Assembly (NCBI GenBank): GCA_035530655.1
Contig: DATKUK010000063.1
Location: 68,031-132,030 of the forward strand
From: DATKUK01 sp035530655
GTDB lineage: Bacteria; Planctomycetota; Phycisphaerae; UBA1845; DATKUK01
Direction of reading: 5' to 3'
DNA length: 64,000 nt
Numbering within the stretch: the stretch's first letter is position 1; each line of letters opens with the position of its first letter. Position numbers and translations under genes: made by a program. Below, piece by piece: positions 18,918 to 27,743 of the stretch. A model generated the notes under the pieces. It had not been told where the DNA came from. It searched no databases and saw only the letters and a list, made by a program, of their open reading frames with translations.

Positions 18918-19940
18918 ATGGCGGAGACCTCCAGCGCAGGGCGCGTCGGGTGGGCGGTTTTGGGGTGTGGGCGGGTGGCGGATCGGCGGATCGCGCCGGC
19001 CATCCTTGGGGCCGACAATGCCGAGTTGGTGGCGTTCTGCTCGCGGTCGCTTGATCGGGCCAGCGAGTACATGGAGCGCCACGAGGCGGAACTGGCGTTC
19101 GACAATCTGGACGAGATGCTTGCCGAGCCCGCTGTGGAGGCGGTGTACGTGGCTACGCCCAATGCGCTTCACGTCGAAGGGGCGGTTGCCGCACTGGAGG
19201 CGGGCAAGCACGTTCTGGTCGACAAGCCGCTGGCCACCACACTGGACGATGCGCGGCAGATCGCCGAGGCGGCTCAGCGGGCGCGGCGGACGCTGTCGGT
19301 GATGTTTCAGATGCGGTACCACCCGGCCAACGAGCAGGTCAAGCAGATGATCGAGGAGGGGGCGCTGGGCAGGTTGAGCGTGGTGCGGGCGCAGATCGGT
19401 TTCTGGTTCGCACCGGCCGACGTGTGGCGGCACGATGTGGAGTTGGCCGGCGGCGGGCCGGGGATGGACCTGGCCCCTCATGCGATCGATCTGTTGCGGT
19501 CGTTGGCGGGCGACGTGACGGCCGTTCAGGCGACGACGGGGAACGTGCAGTTTCACTACAACGTGGAGGACCTGGCGCTGGCGACGCTGTGGTTCGCGTC
19601 GGGTGCGATGGGGCGGTTGGACGTGTCGTATTGCACGCACGAGTACGGCGGGCGTGTGGAGGTGCACGGCAGCGAGGCCAGCGCGGTGATCGACGGCTCG
19701 CTTCAGCAAATCGGCGGATATCGGATCTGGTACCGACGGGGCAAGCCGGACGAGCCGGTGCAGATCGTGGAGGGGCAGACGAGCAACTGCTACGAAGCGG
19801 CGATCGAGGAGTTTTCCGACGCGGTGCTTCAGGGGCGTCAGCCGGCGATCACGGCTACGGATGGGCTGCGGAACCTGGAGGTGATCGAGGCGATGTACGA
19901 GTCGGCCCGGACCGAGCGGCGTGTGTCGCTGGAGGGATGA
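18918..19940 (+). CDS. Gfo/Idh/MocA-family oxidoreductase
   Basis: 340 residues. The N-terminal Rossmann fold binds NAD(P) (WAVLGCGRVADRRIAPAI), followed by the family motif GKHVLVDKPLATT with its catalytic Lys in the EKP-like position (here DKP). The C-terminal alpha/beta domain contains GGGPGMDLAPHAIDLLRSLAG with the conserved Asp and His. Such enzymes oxidise or reduce sugars and cyclitols. The exact substrate cannot be read. It precedes an S9 peptidase gene by 74 bases. Confidence 0.9.
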   Translation: MAETSSAGRVGWAVLGCGRVADRRIAPAILGADNAELVAFCSRSLDRASEYMERHEAELAFDNLDEMLAEPAVEAVYVATPNALHVEGAVAALEAGKHVLVDKPLATTLDDARQIAEAAQRARRTLSVMFQMRYHPANEQVKQMIEEGALGRLSVVRAQIGFWFAPADVWRHDVELAGGGPGMDLAPHAIDLLRSLAGDVTAVQATTGNVQFHYNVEDLALATLWFASGAMGRLDVSYCTHEYGGRVEVHGSEASAVIDGSLQQIGGYRIWYRRGKPDEPVQIVEGQTSNCYEAAIEEFSDAVLQGRQPAITATDGLRNLEVIEAMYESARTERRVSLEG

Positions 19941-20014
19941 CGCCGATAGGGCGGCGTGACGCGTGTGGGGGAACCAAGCAGGCTCATTCAGGTTTTTTTC
20001 GTTGGGAGGTGATC

Positions 20015-21907
20015 ATGGCGCGACGGATTGGGCCTGAGGATTTGTGGCGGTTGCGGACGCCGACGGGGCTGGCGATCTCGTCGGAGGGTGAGAGGGTGGC
20101 CTATACGATGGACGAGCCCAGCGCCGACGCCGGCAAATGGCTCAGCCACATCTTCGTTTCGCCGTTGGGCGGGCGCGACGGGCAGGCGGTGCAGGTGACG
20201 CGAGCCGGTGAGAAGAACGTCGAGCCGCGGTGGTGGCCCGACGGGCGGTGGCTGGCGTTTCGCAGCAATCGCGAAGGCGAGCGGTTCCAGGTCTTCCGTA
20301 TTCCCGCTGCACTCGGCGAGCCGGAGAAGATCACCGACGTCGAGGGCGACGTTCAGGGCTATCAGATCGCGCCGGACGCATCGGGTTTGCTGTTGCGCGT
20401 GAAGGAGCCCAAGAGCGACGACCAGAAGCAGCGCGACGAGAAACATCAGGACGTTCGCGTGGCGGATGAGGACTATCGGCACATTCATCTGTGGTGGCTC
20501 GATCTGGAGTCGGGCAAGACGCGACCGCTGACGCGCGGGAAGTTCTCGGTCTCGACGGCGACGCTCTCGCCCGACGGTCGGTACGTGGCGCTGACCTGGT
20601 CGGACGCGCCCCAATGGGACAGCCAATACTTCCGCACGCGGCTGGCGGTGTTGAATCTGAAGACCGGGAAGCGCAAGGAACTGGCTGGTGAACTTGGGCG
20701 AGTCTCCATGTTCGACGCGCCGCAGTTCTCGCCCGACTGCAAGCAGATCGTCTTCGGCAGCGAGTTTGGCGACGACGCACTGTTGCACCCGGTGGTTTTC
20801 CTTGTCGGGCGCAATGGGGGTCGCGCCAGGCTGGTAGCGCCGAAGCTGAATAGGCCGCAGCGCGCGCCGACGTTCACGCCCGATGGTCGCAGCGTGGCGA
20901 TGATCGTGGAAGAGGGCGTCAACCAGGCTCCGGTTCGATGTCGGCTGCGCGATGGTCAATGCGAAACGATCGGCCCCGCGCGTGGTACGGTAGGCGAGTT
21001 TGCGGTGGTGCCGCGGGGCAGACGGATGGTCTTTACCCACTCGCGAGGCGATCAGGCATGTGAGCTTTACGTATCGGGTCTGAATGGTAGGGGCCGGCGG
21101 CGCGTGGGTCGCGTCAACGAGCATTTCGACGACATTCGCATTCATCCGGCGCGGGTGGTTCGGTGGCGTCACGACGCGTGGACGATTGAGGGACTGTTGT
21201 GGGAGCCGCGCGGTCGTGGTCCGCATCCGATGATCGTCAACCCGCACGGAGGCCCGCAGGGGGCCAGCAACGACGCATTCGCGCCGCACCTGCAATTGCT
21301 GATCGAGGGCGGGTACGCGGTGCTTCAGCCGAACTTCCGCGGCAGCACGGGCTACGGGCGCGAGTTCGTGGCCCGCATTCTGAACGACTGGGGCGACGGG
21401 CCGATGAGCGACATCGTGGCGGGCGTGGATTGGTGCGTAGCTCGCGGCATCGCTGACCCCAAGAGGCTGGGCGTGTACGGCGGCAGCTATGGCGGATACA
21501 TGACGTCTTGGTTGATCGGCCATACGCGGCGTTTTCGGGCGGCCGTAGCGCAGTGCGCCGTGACCGACCAGGTGAGCATGTACGGGACGACAGACATCCC
21601 GACGTTCCTGGCGAAGTGTCTAGGCGGCAGTCCGGCCCAGCAGTACGAGCGATATTGGCAGCAGTCGCCGGTAGCGCATGTGCCCAACATTCGGACGCCG
21701 ACGCTGATTATCACGGGCGAGGCCGACGAGCGCGTGCCGCCGAGTCAGTCGTGGGAGCTGTATCACCAGCTTAAGGCGGCGGGCGTGCGGACCGAGTTGG
21801 TGCTGTATCCGCGCGAGCCCCACAGCGTGGGCGAGCCGCACCATCGGTTGGACAATCTTGATCGGGTGTTAAACTGGTTCGATCGCTATCTTCGTCCGGG
21901 GCGATGA
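20015..21907 (+). CDS. S9-family prolyl-oligopeptidase-like peptidase
   Basis: 630 residues: an N-terminal beta-propeller of WD/PD40-like repeats (LSPDGRYVALTWSD, FSPDCKQIVFGSEF, FTPDGRSVAMIVEE) that gates a C-terminal alpha/beta-hydrolase. The catalytic triad is visible: Ser in GGSYGGYMTSW near residue 490, Asp in TGEADERVPPSQS, and His in YPREPHSVG. The oxyanion segment VNPHGGPQG is also present. No signal peptide is seen, so it is probably a cytoplasmic acylaminoacyl- or dipeptidyl-peptidase. The start has a strong GGGAGGTGATC ribosome binding site. Confidence 0.93.
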   Translation: MARRIGPEDLWRLRTPTGLAISSEGERVAYTMDEPSADAGKWLSHIFVSPLGGRDGQAVQVTRAGEKNVEPRWWPDGRWLAFRSNREGERFQVFRIPAALGEPEKITDVEGDVQGYQIAPDASGLLLRVKEPKSDDQKQRDEKHQDVRVADEDYRHIHLWWLDLESGKTRPLTRGKFSVSTATLSPDGRYVALTWSDAPQWDSQYFRTRLAVLNLKTGKRKELAGELGRVSMFDAPQFSPDCKQIVFGSEFGDDALLHPVVFLVGRNGGRARLVAPKLNRPQRAPTFTPDGRSVAMIVEEGVNQAPVRCRLRDGQCETIGPARGTVGEFAVVPRGRRMVFTHSRGDQACELYVSGLNGRGRRRVGRVNEHFDDIRIHPARVVRWRHDAWTIEGLLWEPRGRGPHPMIVNPHGGPQGASNDAFAPHLQLLIEGGYAVLQPNFRGSTGYGREFVARILNDWGDGPMSDIVAGVDWCVARGIADPKRLGVYGGSYGGYMTSWLIGHTRRFRAAVAQCAVTDQVSMYGTTDIPTFLAKCLGGSPAQQYERYWQQSPVAHVPNIRTPTLIITGEADERVPPSQSWELYHQLKAAGVRTELVLYPREPHSVGEPHHRLDNLDRVLNWFDRYLRPGR

Positions 21908-21931
21908 GGGTCGGGCGTGTGGAGATCGAGG

Positions 21932-23152
21932 ATGAATGACATGCGCGGGTCGGCGGGGGTTTCGGCGGTGGTGGCAGCGATGTTGCTGGCCGGTGTAGTC
22001 CGGGCGGCCGATCCGCCAATCGGCTCGCAGGCGCCGGAGGTGGGTGCCCGGGAGTGGTTGAACGCGCGGGGGCCGACGACGCTGGCGGAGCTGCGGGGCA
22101 AGGTGGTCGTGGTGGAATTCTGGGCGACGTGGTGCGGGCCGTGCCGCCAGAGCATTCCTTACATCAACGCCTTGGCCGAGAAGTGGGCCGACAAGGGCCT
22201 GACGGTGTTAAGCCTGACGCGCGAGGGTCGTTCAACGGTCGAGCGGTTTTTCCGTCGGCAGAAACTCAAGGTGAACTATACCATTGGCTGTGGAAGCGAC
22301 TCGTTGTCGGCGTATGGCGTGCGGGGCATTCCACGTGCCTTTTTGATCGATCCTAAGGGCGCGGTGGTGTGGGCGGGGCATCCCCTGTCGGGGCTGGGCG
22401 AGGCGGTTGAGAAAGCATTGGTTTCGGTCGGTGCGCCGACGACAGGGCCGACGACCGATCCGAACGACGCCGAACTGTCGGCTGCGACGGAGGCCCTTAG
22501 TCAGGCGGAATACGCCAAAGCGCTGGCGATCCTGGAAGACGTTTTGAAATCATCGGAGGACGAAGCACGGATCCAACGGGCGAGCCACCTGATGGCTCAA
22601 GCGATGGAAGTCGGCAACGGCAAGGTGGACGACGCCAACGCACTGGTTAAGGAAAAGAAGTATGTCGAGGCGGCTGAGTTGTTGCGCGGGCTGGCCGAGC
22701 AGTTCGCCGACACGGAAGTGGGGCGCAAGGCCAGGTTGCGATTGATGGGGTTGCGCCGCAGACCCCAAGTTTCGGCCGCCATTCAGCAGGAACAGTGGCA
22801 GCGAGAGGCCGAGGCGATGCTTGCGCGGGCGGATGAACTGGCCGGGCAGAAGCGCTATGCGCTTGCTCTGGATCGCTACCAACTGGTGACGACGCTGTAC
22901 GGTCGGACCGACGCGGGCGCGAAGGCGCGGCAGAAGATGCGGCAATTGGAGGGGGATGAGCAGATCGCCGCACAGATCAGGGAGCAGAAGGCCACGCGGC
23001 AGGCTGTGGGTTGGCTGAGCATCGCGCGGAGTTACGCGCGGATCGGGCGCGACGCCCGCGCAAGCACGTTCTACAAGAAGGTCGTTGAGGCGTACCCGGA
23101 CACCCGTTACGCCGAATCCGCCCGCCAGGAGATGCAGAACCTGCCGCGGTAG
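21932..23152 (+). CDS. exported thioredoxin-fold (TlpA-like) protein with helical repeats
   Basis: 406 residues with a signal peptide (VSAVVAAMLLAGVVRA, then ADPP). A TlpA/AhpC-type redoxin domain occupies residues ~30-165, with the active site FWATWCGPCRQS and the cis-Pro loop GIPRAFLIDPKG. The rest is helical and charged, with TPR-like segments such as EYAKALAILEDVLKS and KRYALALDRYQLVTTLY. It is probably a periplasmic thiol-disulfide protein or scaffold. The ATG at 21932 is preferred over the GTG at 21917; it lies 24 bases after the S9 peptidase stop. Confidence 0.85.
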   Translation: MNDMRGSAGVSAVVAAMLLAGVVRAADPPIGSQAPEVGAREWLNARGPTTLAELRGKVVVVEFWATWCGPCRQSIPYINALAEKWADKGLTVLSLTREGRSTVERFFRRQKLKVNYTIGCGSDSLSAYGVRGIPRAFLIDPKGAVVWAGHPLSGLGEAVEKALVSVGAPTTGPTTDPNDAELSAATEALSQAEYAKALAILEDVLKSSEDEARIQRASHLMAQAMEVGNGKVDDANALVKEKKYVEAAELLRGLAEQFADTEVGRKARLRLMGLRRRPQVSAAIQQEQWQREAEAMLARADELAGQKRYALALDRYQLVTTLYGRTDAGAKARQKMRQLEGDEQIAAQIREQKATRQAVGWLSIARSYARIGRDARASTFYKKVVEAYPDTRYAESARQEMQNLPR

Positions 23153-23343
23153 CCGGCGCCTGTGAAAAGCTACGGGGGATTTCGGCAAGTCGCGACGGCG
23201 TCAAGGATAGCACTCGGGCGACGAAACAAATCACAGGCTGCGCGGAAGCGGTGGGGGCTGGCTGCCCAATTAGCTGTTGTTGTGGGCGCTGAGGCAAAGC
23301 GCTAAGATGCCCGGCGCGTTGGGTGTTTGGTCGGAGCGAGCGA

Positions 23344-24435
23344 ATGAAGCGGTGGCTCGACAAGATTGTGTGCGGCGACTGCCTGAAGGTTTTGGCCAGG
23401 TTGAAGAAGGACCGGGTCAAGGCTGCCGAAAAAGCCGGTGTGGTATACGAGGGCGTGGCCGACCTGGTATTTGCCGACCCGCCGTTCAACATCGGCTACG
23501 AGTACGACCAGTACCGCGACAACGTGGGCGAGAAGAAGTATGCGGAATGGACCCACAAGTGGATGCGCGCATGTATCGACGTGCTCAAGCCCGATGGCTC
23601 ATTCTACGTGGCCATCGGCGATGAGTTTGCCGCTCATGTCTGGATGATCGGGCGCGAGTTGGGGCTGCACCTGCGCAACTGGATCGTCTGGTACTACACG
23701 TTCGGGCAGAGCACGACGCGCAAGTTTGCCCGGTCGCACACCCACATCTTCTACTTCGTGCGGGACAGCCGGAAGTTTTACTTCGACGAAAAGTCGATAC
23801 GCGTGTTGTCGGATCGGCAGAAGGAATACAACGACCGTCGGGCGAACGCGGCCGGCAAGGTGCCCGACGACGTGTGGACGCAGTTTCCGCGGGTGTGCGG
23901 CACGTTTCGCGAGCGGCTGGGGGATCATCCCTGTCAGATGCCCGAGTCGCTTCTGGTGCGGATTATCCGCACCAGTTGTCCGCCGGCGGGTCTGGTGATC
24001 GATCCGTTCGCCGGCAGCGGCACGACGCTGGTGGCAGCCAAGAAGCTCGGGCGGCGGTACCTGGGGATTGAGCTGTCGCAGGGCTACGTGCGGGCCGCAG
24101 AGAGCCGACTCAAGCTAACACGCGCGGGTACAGGGGAGACCGTCTCTCGCGCCAAGTGGGCAGAGCTTCATCGGGAGGAACTCAAGCGCCTGTACCAGGA
24201 GAATGAGGTGCCTAGCGACCAACTTGATCGAAATCCGCAACTGCTAGCGGCCTTCACGCAACAGTTCAACGCGCGCATTGAGCCCAATAGCTACGATGGT
24301 GACCAGATTATGGCGCAGCTTGTGTCGCTTCGGAAAAAGGGCGAGCTTCCTAGAGTCCGGGCGCATGTTCGAGAAAACGATAACGGGGCATCACGGAAGT
24401 CGGGTCGCGAGCCACAGTTGTTTGATCGGGAGTAG
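23344..24435 (+). CDS. beta-class site-specific DNA methyltransferase (orphan)
   Basis: 363 residues. Motif order is that of beta-class amino-methyltransferases: catalytic DPPF at residues 45-48 comes before the AdoMet site VIDPFAGSGTT near residue 220. It should methylate adenine N6 or cytosine N4; the target cannot be inferred. The stretch between them (SHTHIFYFVRDSRKFYFDEKS in general form) is typical of the M.HinfI/CcrM-like group. The last ~80 residues form a separate helical domain that matches the next small gene. No restriction endonuclease lies beside it, so it is solitary. Confidence 0.92.
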   Translation: MKRWLDKIVCGDCLKVLARLKKDRVKAAEKAGVVYEGVADLVFADPPFNIGYEYDQYRDNVGEKKYAEWTHKWMRACIDVLKPDGSFYVAIGDEFAAHVWMIGRELGLHLRNWIVWYYTFGQSTTRKFARSHTHIFYFVRDSRKFYFDEKSIRVLSDRQKEYNDRRANAAGKVPDDVWTQFPRVCGTFRERLGDHPCQMPESLLVRIIRTSCPPAGLVIDPFAGSGTTLVAAKKLGRRYLGIELSQGYVRAAESRLKLTRAGTGETVSRAKWAELHREELKRLYQENEVPSDQLDRNPQLLAAFTQQFNARIEPNSYDGDQIMAQLVSLRKKGELPRVRAHVRENDNGASRKSGREPQLFDRE

Positions 24436-24438
24436 GTG

Positions 24439-24657
24439 ATGACAGGATGGTCAGAGCAACACGTCGAAACCCTTAAGACGTTGTACGAGGAAAACGATGT
24501 GCCCAGCGACTCTTTGATCGGCGACGGCACGGCGCTGTCACGGTTTACCCAGGAGCTGAATCGGCGTCTCGGGGATGCAGCTTTCTCGGATGAGGAAGTC
24601 GCCGACGAGTTGTTTCGGCTACGCAAAGACGGGAAGCTTCCGCGTCTGAGAAGGTGA
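24439..24657 (+). CDS. stand-alone copy of the methyltransferase C-terminal domain
   Basis: 72 residues, starting 3 bases after the methyltransferase stop. It aligns along its full length with that enzyme's C-terminal domain: both share L-K-x-L-Y-x-E-N-x-V-P-S-D near the start, then F-T-Q and N-x-R, and end L-R-K-x-G-x-L-P-R. No known function is recognised. Being small, charged and linked to a DNA enzyme, it may bind DNA or dimerise with the enzyme's own copy; this is inference. It is translationally coupled (TAG-GTG-ATG). Confidence 0.7.
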   Translation: MTGWSEQHVETLKTLYEENDVPSDSLIGDGTALSRFTQELNRRLGDAAFSDEEVADELFRLRKDGKLPRLRR

Positions 24658-24715
24658 ACGCAGCGCTGGGGAGCGTCTCTTGTTGCGTCCTGGTCGGTCT
24701 GGGGCCTAACGGGCA

Positions 24716-25753
24716 ATGATCGAGATTGACGGCTCATATGGCGAGGGGGGCGGTCAGATCGTCCGCACATCGCTGACGCTGTCGGCGGCGACGGGTGTGG
24801 CGGTGCGGCTGGTGAAGATGCGGGCCAACCGCCACCCGCCAGGGCTTCGTCCGCAGCACGTGGCGGCGGTGCGGGCGGCGGCCGACATCTGCGGGGCCAG
24901 CATCGCGCGTCTGGAGCCGGGTATCGATGAGTTGGTGTTCGAGCCCGGGCCGGTGCAGCCGGGTGAGTACTCGTGGCAGATCGGCACGGCCGGCTCGGCG
25001 TCTCTGGTGCTTCAGACGGTTGCGGTGCCTTTGGCGATGGCGGACGGGGCGAGCCGCGTCGAGATCGTGGGCGGCACGCATAACCCCAAAGCGCCGTGCT
25101 TTGAATACCTCGATCAGGTCTGGCGCGTGTGGCTGGAGCGGATCGGGGTGGGCGTTGAATTGGCGATGGACTCGGCGGGCTTTTACCCGAAGGGCGGCGG
25201 AAGGATTGTAGCGCACATCGCCGGTGGCGTGAGGCCGGACCGCATCCGAGCGCTGCACCTCCAGCAGCGTGGCGAGCTGGTTGGGATGACCGGCGTTTCC
25301 GCGGTGGCGAACCTGCCGGATCACATCGCCCAGCGGCAGCGAGCGCGGGCGGTGGCCGACCTGAAGCGCCTCGGCATCGAGGCGCGGATCGACACGGCGG
25401 AGTTGGCCAGCATCGGCAAGGGCACGGTCTGTTTTCTGCGGGCCGAGTTCGAGCATTCGATTGCCGGGTTTTTCGCACTGGGTGCGTTGGGCAAGAAGGC
25501 CGAGCTGGTGGGTCATGAGGCGGCGGAGGCGGCGCGCAAGTTCTGCACCGAGCGCAGCGGGGCGGCGGTCGATCCGCACGCAGCCGATCAGTTGATTGTG
25601 GCGCTCGTGCTGGCGGCGAGGGCAAGTCGTTACCGTACAACTGCGCTGACCGAACACACAAGCACCAATGCGGCCGTCGCGTCGCAGATCACCGGTCGGG
25701 AGGTGCGGATCGAGGGTAAGCGAGGCGATGCGGGCGAGGTGGTGATCGAGTAA
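24716..25753 (+). CDS. rtcA: RNA 3'-terminal phosphate cyclase
   Basis: 345 residues, the usual length for RtcA. It converts RNA 3'-phosphate ends to 2',3'-cyclic phosphate using ATP, through an enzyme-AMP step on histidine. Visible family motifs are DGSYGEGGGQIVRTSL at the start, RPQHVAAV, GSASLVLQT, and KGGG near the middle; the nucleophile His lies in LTEHTSTN, after HAADQLIVAL. No rtcB ligase or rtcR regulator is next to it, so its usual operon context is absent. Confidence 0.95.
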   Translation: MIEIDGSYGEGGGQIVRTSLTLSAATGVAVRLVKMRANRHPPGLRPQHVAAVRAAADICGASIARLEPGIDELVFEPGPVQPGEYSWQIGTAGSASLVLQTVAVPLAMADGASRVEIVGGTHNPKAPCFEYLDQVWRVWLERIGVGVELAMDSAGFYPKGGGRIVAHIAGGVRPDRIRALHLQQRGELVGMTGVSAVANLPDHIAQRQRARAVADLKRLGIEARIDTAELASIGKGTVCFLRAEFEHSIAGFFALGALGKKAELVGHEAAEAARKFCTERSGAAVDPHAADQLIVALVLAARASRYRTTALTEHTSTNAAVASQITGREVRIEGKRGDAGEVVIE

Positions 25754-25859
25754 GCATGCGATGTGTATCGAGCATTGCACAGGGTCGCTGCGCTTGACTG
25801 GGCCCTGTGGCGGCCTATGCTTGGACGAGCCGAACGGGCTCAAGAAAGGGAGTCAACAG

Positions 25860-26336
25860 ATGGCCATTTTCACCGGCGACGAGATCTTCCGCATTTCCAT
25901 CGAGTTGGAGAAGAAGGGCGAGGAATTTTACGAGGCGCTGGCCGAGAAGGCAGGCGATCAGAAGGTGGCTGAGCTGTGCAGGGACCTGGCCGCGCAGGAG
26001 CAGCAGCATGCCAGGTTGTTTGAGGATCTGCGTGTCAAGACGACGTCGCGAGCGGCGTCGCGCCCGCTATCGTGGGACGAGCTGCACTTCGCCCAGATGC
26101 TGGTCGAGGAGCGCGTGCTGCCCGATCCGGATGAGGCCCGGGAAGTGGTCGACAAGGAAGGGGTGGCTGCGGCGCTGACTATGGCGATTCAGTTCGAGAA
26201 GGACTCGGTGCTGTTCTTCCAGGAGTTGCTGCCGGCTGTGGACGAACAGGACCGCCAGGCGGTCTCCGCCATTGTCGAGCAGGAAAAACAGCACGCGGAG
26301 AAGCTGGCGAAGGTCAAGCGGGAGTTGGCAAGCTAG
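25860..26336 (+). CDS. ferritin-like (rubrerythrin-domain) protein
   Basis: 158 residues, a four-helix diiron protein. Helix ligands can be read: Glu in EKKGEEFYEAL, ExxH in AQEQQHARLFEDL, Glu in FEKDSVLFFQEL and ExxH in EQEKQHAEKL. There is no C-terminal rubredoxin zinc ribbon, so it is a short rubrerythrin relative, of likely peroxide or iron handling role. The start follows GAAAGGGAG. A longer in-frame start at 25761 would add unrelated residues. Confidence 0.85.
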   Translation: MAIFTGDEIFRISIELEKKGEEFYEALAEKAGDQKVAELCRDLAAQEQQHARLFEDLRVKTTSRAASRPLSWDELHFAQMLVEERVLPDPDEAREVVDKEGVAAALTMAIQFEKDSVLFFQELLPAVDEQDRQAVSAIVEQEKQHAEKLAKVKRELAS

Positions 26337-26345
26337 CGCGTCGCG

Positions 26346-27083
26346 GTGTCTGTCACAATTGTCACTCACAACGCGTACTGGTTCCAGGCGGCGCCGACAC
26401 TGTGGCCCGAGGAGCGGGCGGCGGCGCGGCCCGAGGTGATTGACCGGCTGGTCAAGCTCTATGCCGGCCTTGCGCCGGATCTGCTGTGTTTACAGGAAGT
26501 GCCCGATGAGCAAGTTGCAGCCGAGCTGGCTGGGCATTTGGCGATGCATTTCTGCTTTGCACCGGGGGGCAAGCTTAAGGCGTACGGGGCGGCGATCTTC
26601 AGCAAACCTGACACGGGTGGGCTGCGGAACTTGACCGAGCAGGTTGGCCCGGCCGAGCGGACGTGTCTGCACGCGGCGATCCGTGGCGAGCGCCGTGTAC
26701 TGAGCGTGCTGGCGGTGCACCTGCCGTCCAACCGCTACGCGCCGTTCGAGCAGGCCGAGCGCCAGCGGGTGGCTGAGTTGACGGCGGCGTTGGACCTGGC
26801 TGGCGAGGTCGACGTGGTGGTGGGTGATTTCAACAGCGAACCGAGCAGCGCCCCGTATCGCTTCATGATGGAACGCGGGTTCCGCGACGCGGCCGAGATG
26901 GGCAACTGCACCGATCGGCTCACCGGGGCCAAACATCGGGTTGACTACATCTGGCTGGGGCCGCGGGTGGCCACGGCATTCAGCGGTTTTCGGGTTCTTG
27001 GCCCGGAGGGCTTTGCGGTCGAGCTGGGTGGTCGTAAGCGGATGTTGAGCGACCACTATCCGCTGTTACTGGAGTTGGACTAG
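26346..27083 (+). CDS. endonuclease/exonuclease/phosphatase (EEP) family protein
   Basis: 245 residues, a DNase I-like fold with no signal peptide. Catalytic motifs are present: LCLQEV (metal-binding Glu), VVVGDFNSEP (Asp and Asn), and LSDHYPLLLELD at the C-terminus (Asp-His pair). Substrates of this fold include nucleic acids, inositol phosphates and phospholipids. It starts at a GTG 9 bases after the ferritin-like gene and is probably cotranscribed with it. A partial repeat of its 3' end is found 112 bases downstream. Confidence 0.85.
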   Translation: MSVTIVTHNAYWFQAAPTLWPEERAAARPEVIDRLVKLYAGLAPDLLCLQEVPDEQVAAELAGHLAMHFCFAPGGKLKAYGAAIFSKPDTGGLRNLTEQVGPAERTCLHAAIRGERRVLSVLAVHLPSNRYAPFEQAERQRVAELTAALDLAGEVDVVVGDFNSEPSSAPYRFMMERGFRDAAEMGNCTDRLTGAKHRVDYIWLGPRVATAFSGFRVLGPEGFAVELGGRKRMLSDHYPLLLELD

Positions 27084-27225
27084 GCTCTCTCCCCCCCAAA
27101 CAGGCTTCGGTTGGCTGTGCACCGTTCGGGCCCTGGTGGACCAGCCGCCAGTGGCACGCGCGTGACCACTATCCGCTGGTATGGAGCTTGAGGAGACGGT
27201 CGGTTCGCCGGGGTGACGGAGGGGC

Positions 27226-27513
27226 TCAGTTCTGGTCCGGTGCAAGGAACAGGGGCTGCTCTTCGAGTTCGTCCATGGCCAGATCGAGGGCGACGTTAAG
27301 GGCGGCGGGCACGTCGTAGGTCTCGTCGGCCAGTCGTTGCTGGATGCGGATGATCTTGTCCACGCGCACGTCGGGCAGTTGACAGGCCAACGCCATCCAG
27401 ACCGATAACTGCGGCGGTCGTGATCGCGCACCAGGGCTACCGAACACGGCCCAGAGGCGGTGAGTCGCGTGCTGATCGTGTGTGCTGAATCGATCTGATT
27501 TTGCCCAGTTCAT
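27226..27513 (-). CDS. FlgM-like anti-sigma-28 protein
   Basis: 95 residues. The C-terminal half contains VRVDKIIRIQQRLADETYDVPAALNVALDLAM in general form: an Arg/Lys-x-x-K-I segment, then the A-x-x-T-Y-D/K-V turn and an A-x-x-L-D helix, matching FlgM domains. FlgM holds the flagellar sigma factor FliA until the hook is complete. The N-terminal half is not FlgM-like. An ATG at 27513 is used in preference to a TTG at 27528. It is isolated from other flagellar genes. Assignment rests on a short motif. Confidence 0.6.
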   Translation of the reverse strand: MNWAKSDRFSTHDQHATHRLWAVFGSPGARSRPPQLSVWMALACQLPDVRVDKIIRIQQRLADETYDVPAALNVALDLAMDELEEQPLFLAPDQN

Positions 27514-27743
27514 TGCGTTTCCGGCCAACGGCTGCGGCGGCCAGTCTAATTATCGAGTGTGGTGACGGGGTGCATTGATGGAATCGCTGAAAAAACCGTT
27601 ACGGTCCGTTTTGCCGGGGCGTGTGGCGTTTTATCGGACAAGGTGTGCGGCTGTTCATGGGTGACTGGACGATCCTGACGTCGGGGGCAATGTCGAGACG
27701 GTGGAAGGTCGGTCTTGGCGTGATCGGTGGGAATTGGACGAGA

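Noticed and set aside
23344..24657. Restriction-modification system
   Set aside because: No endonuclease candidate is beside the methyltransferase, so it is treated as solitary.
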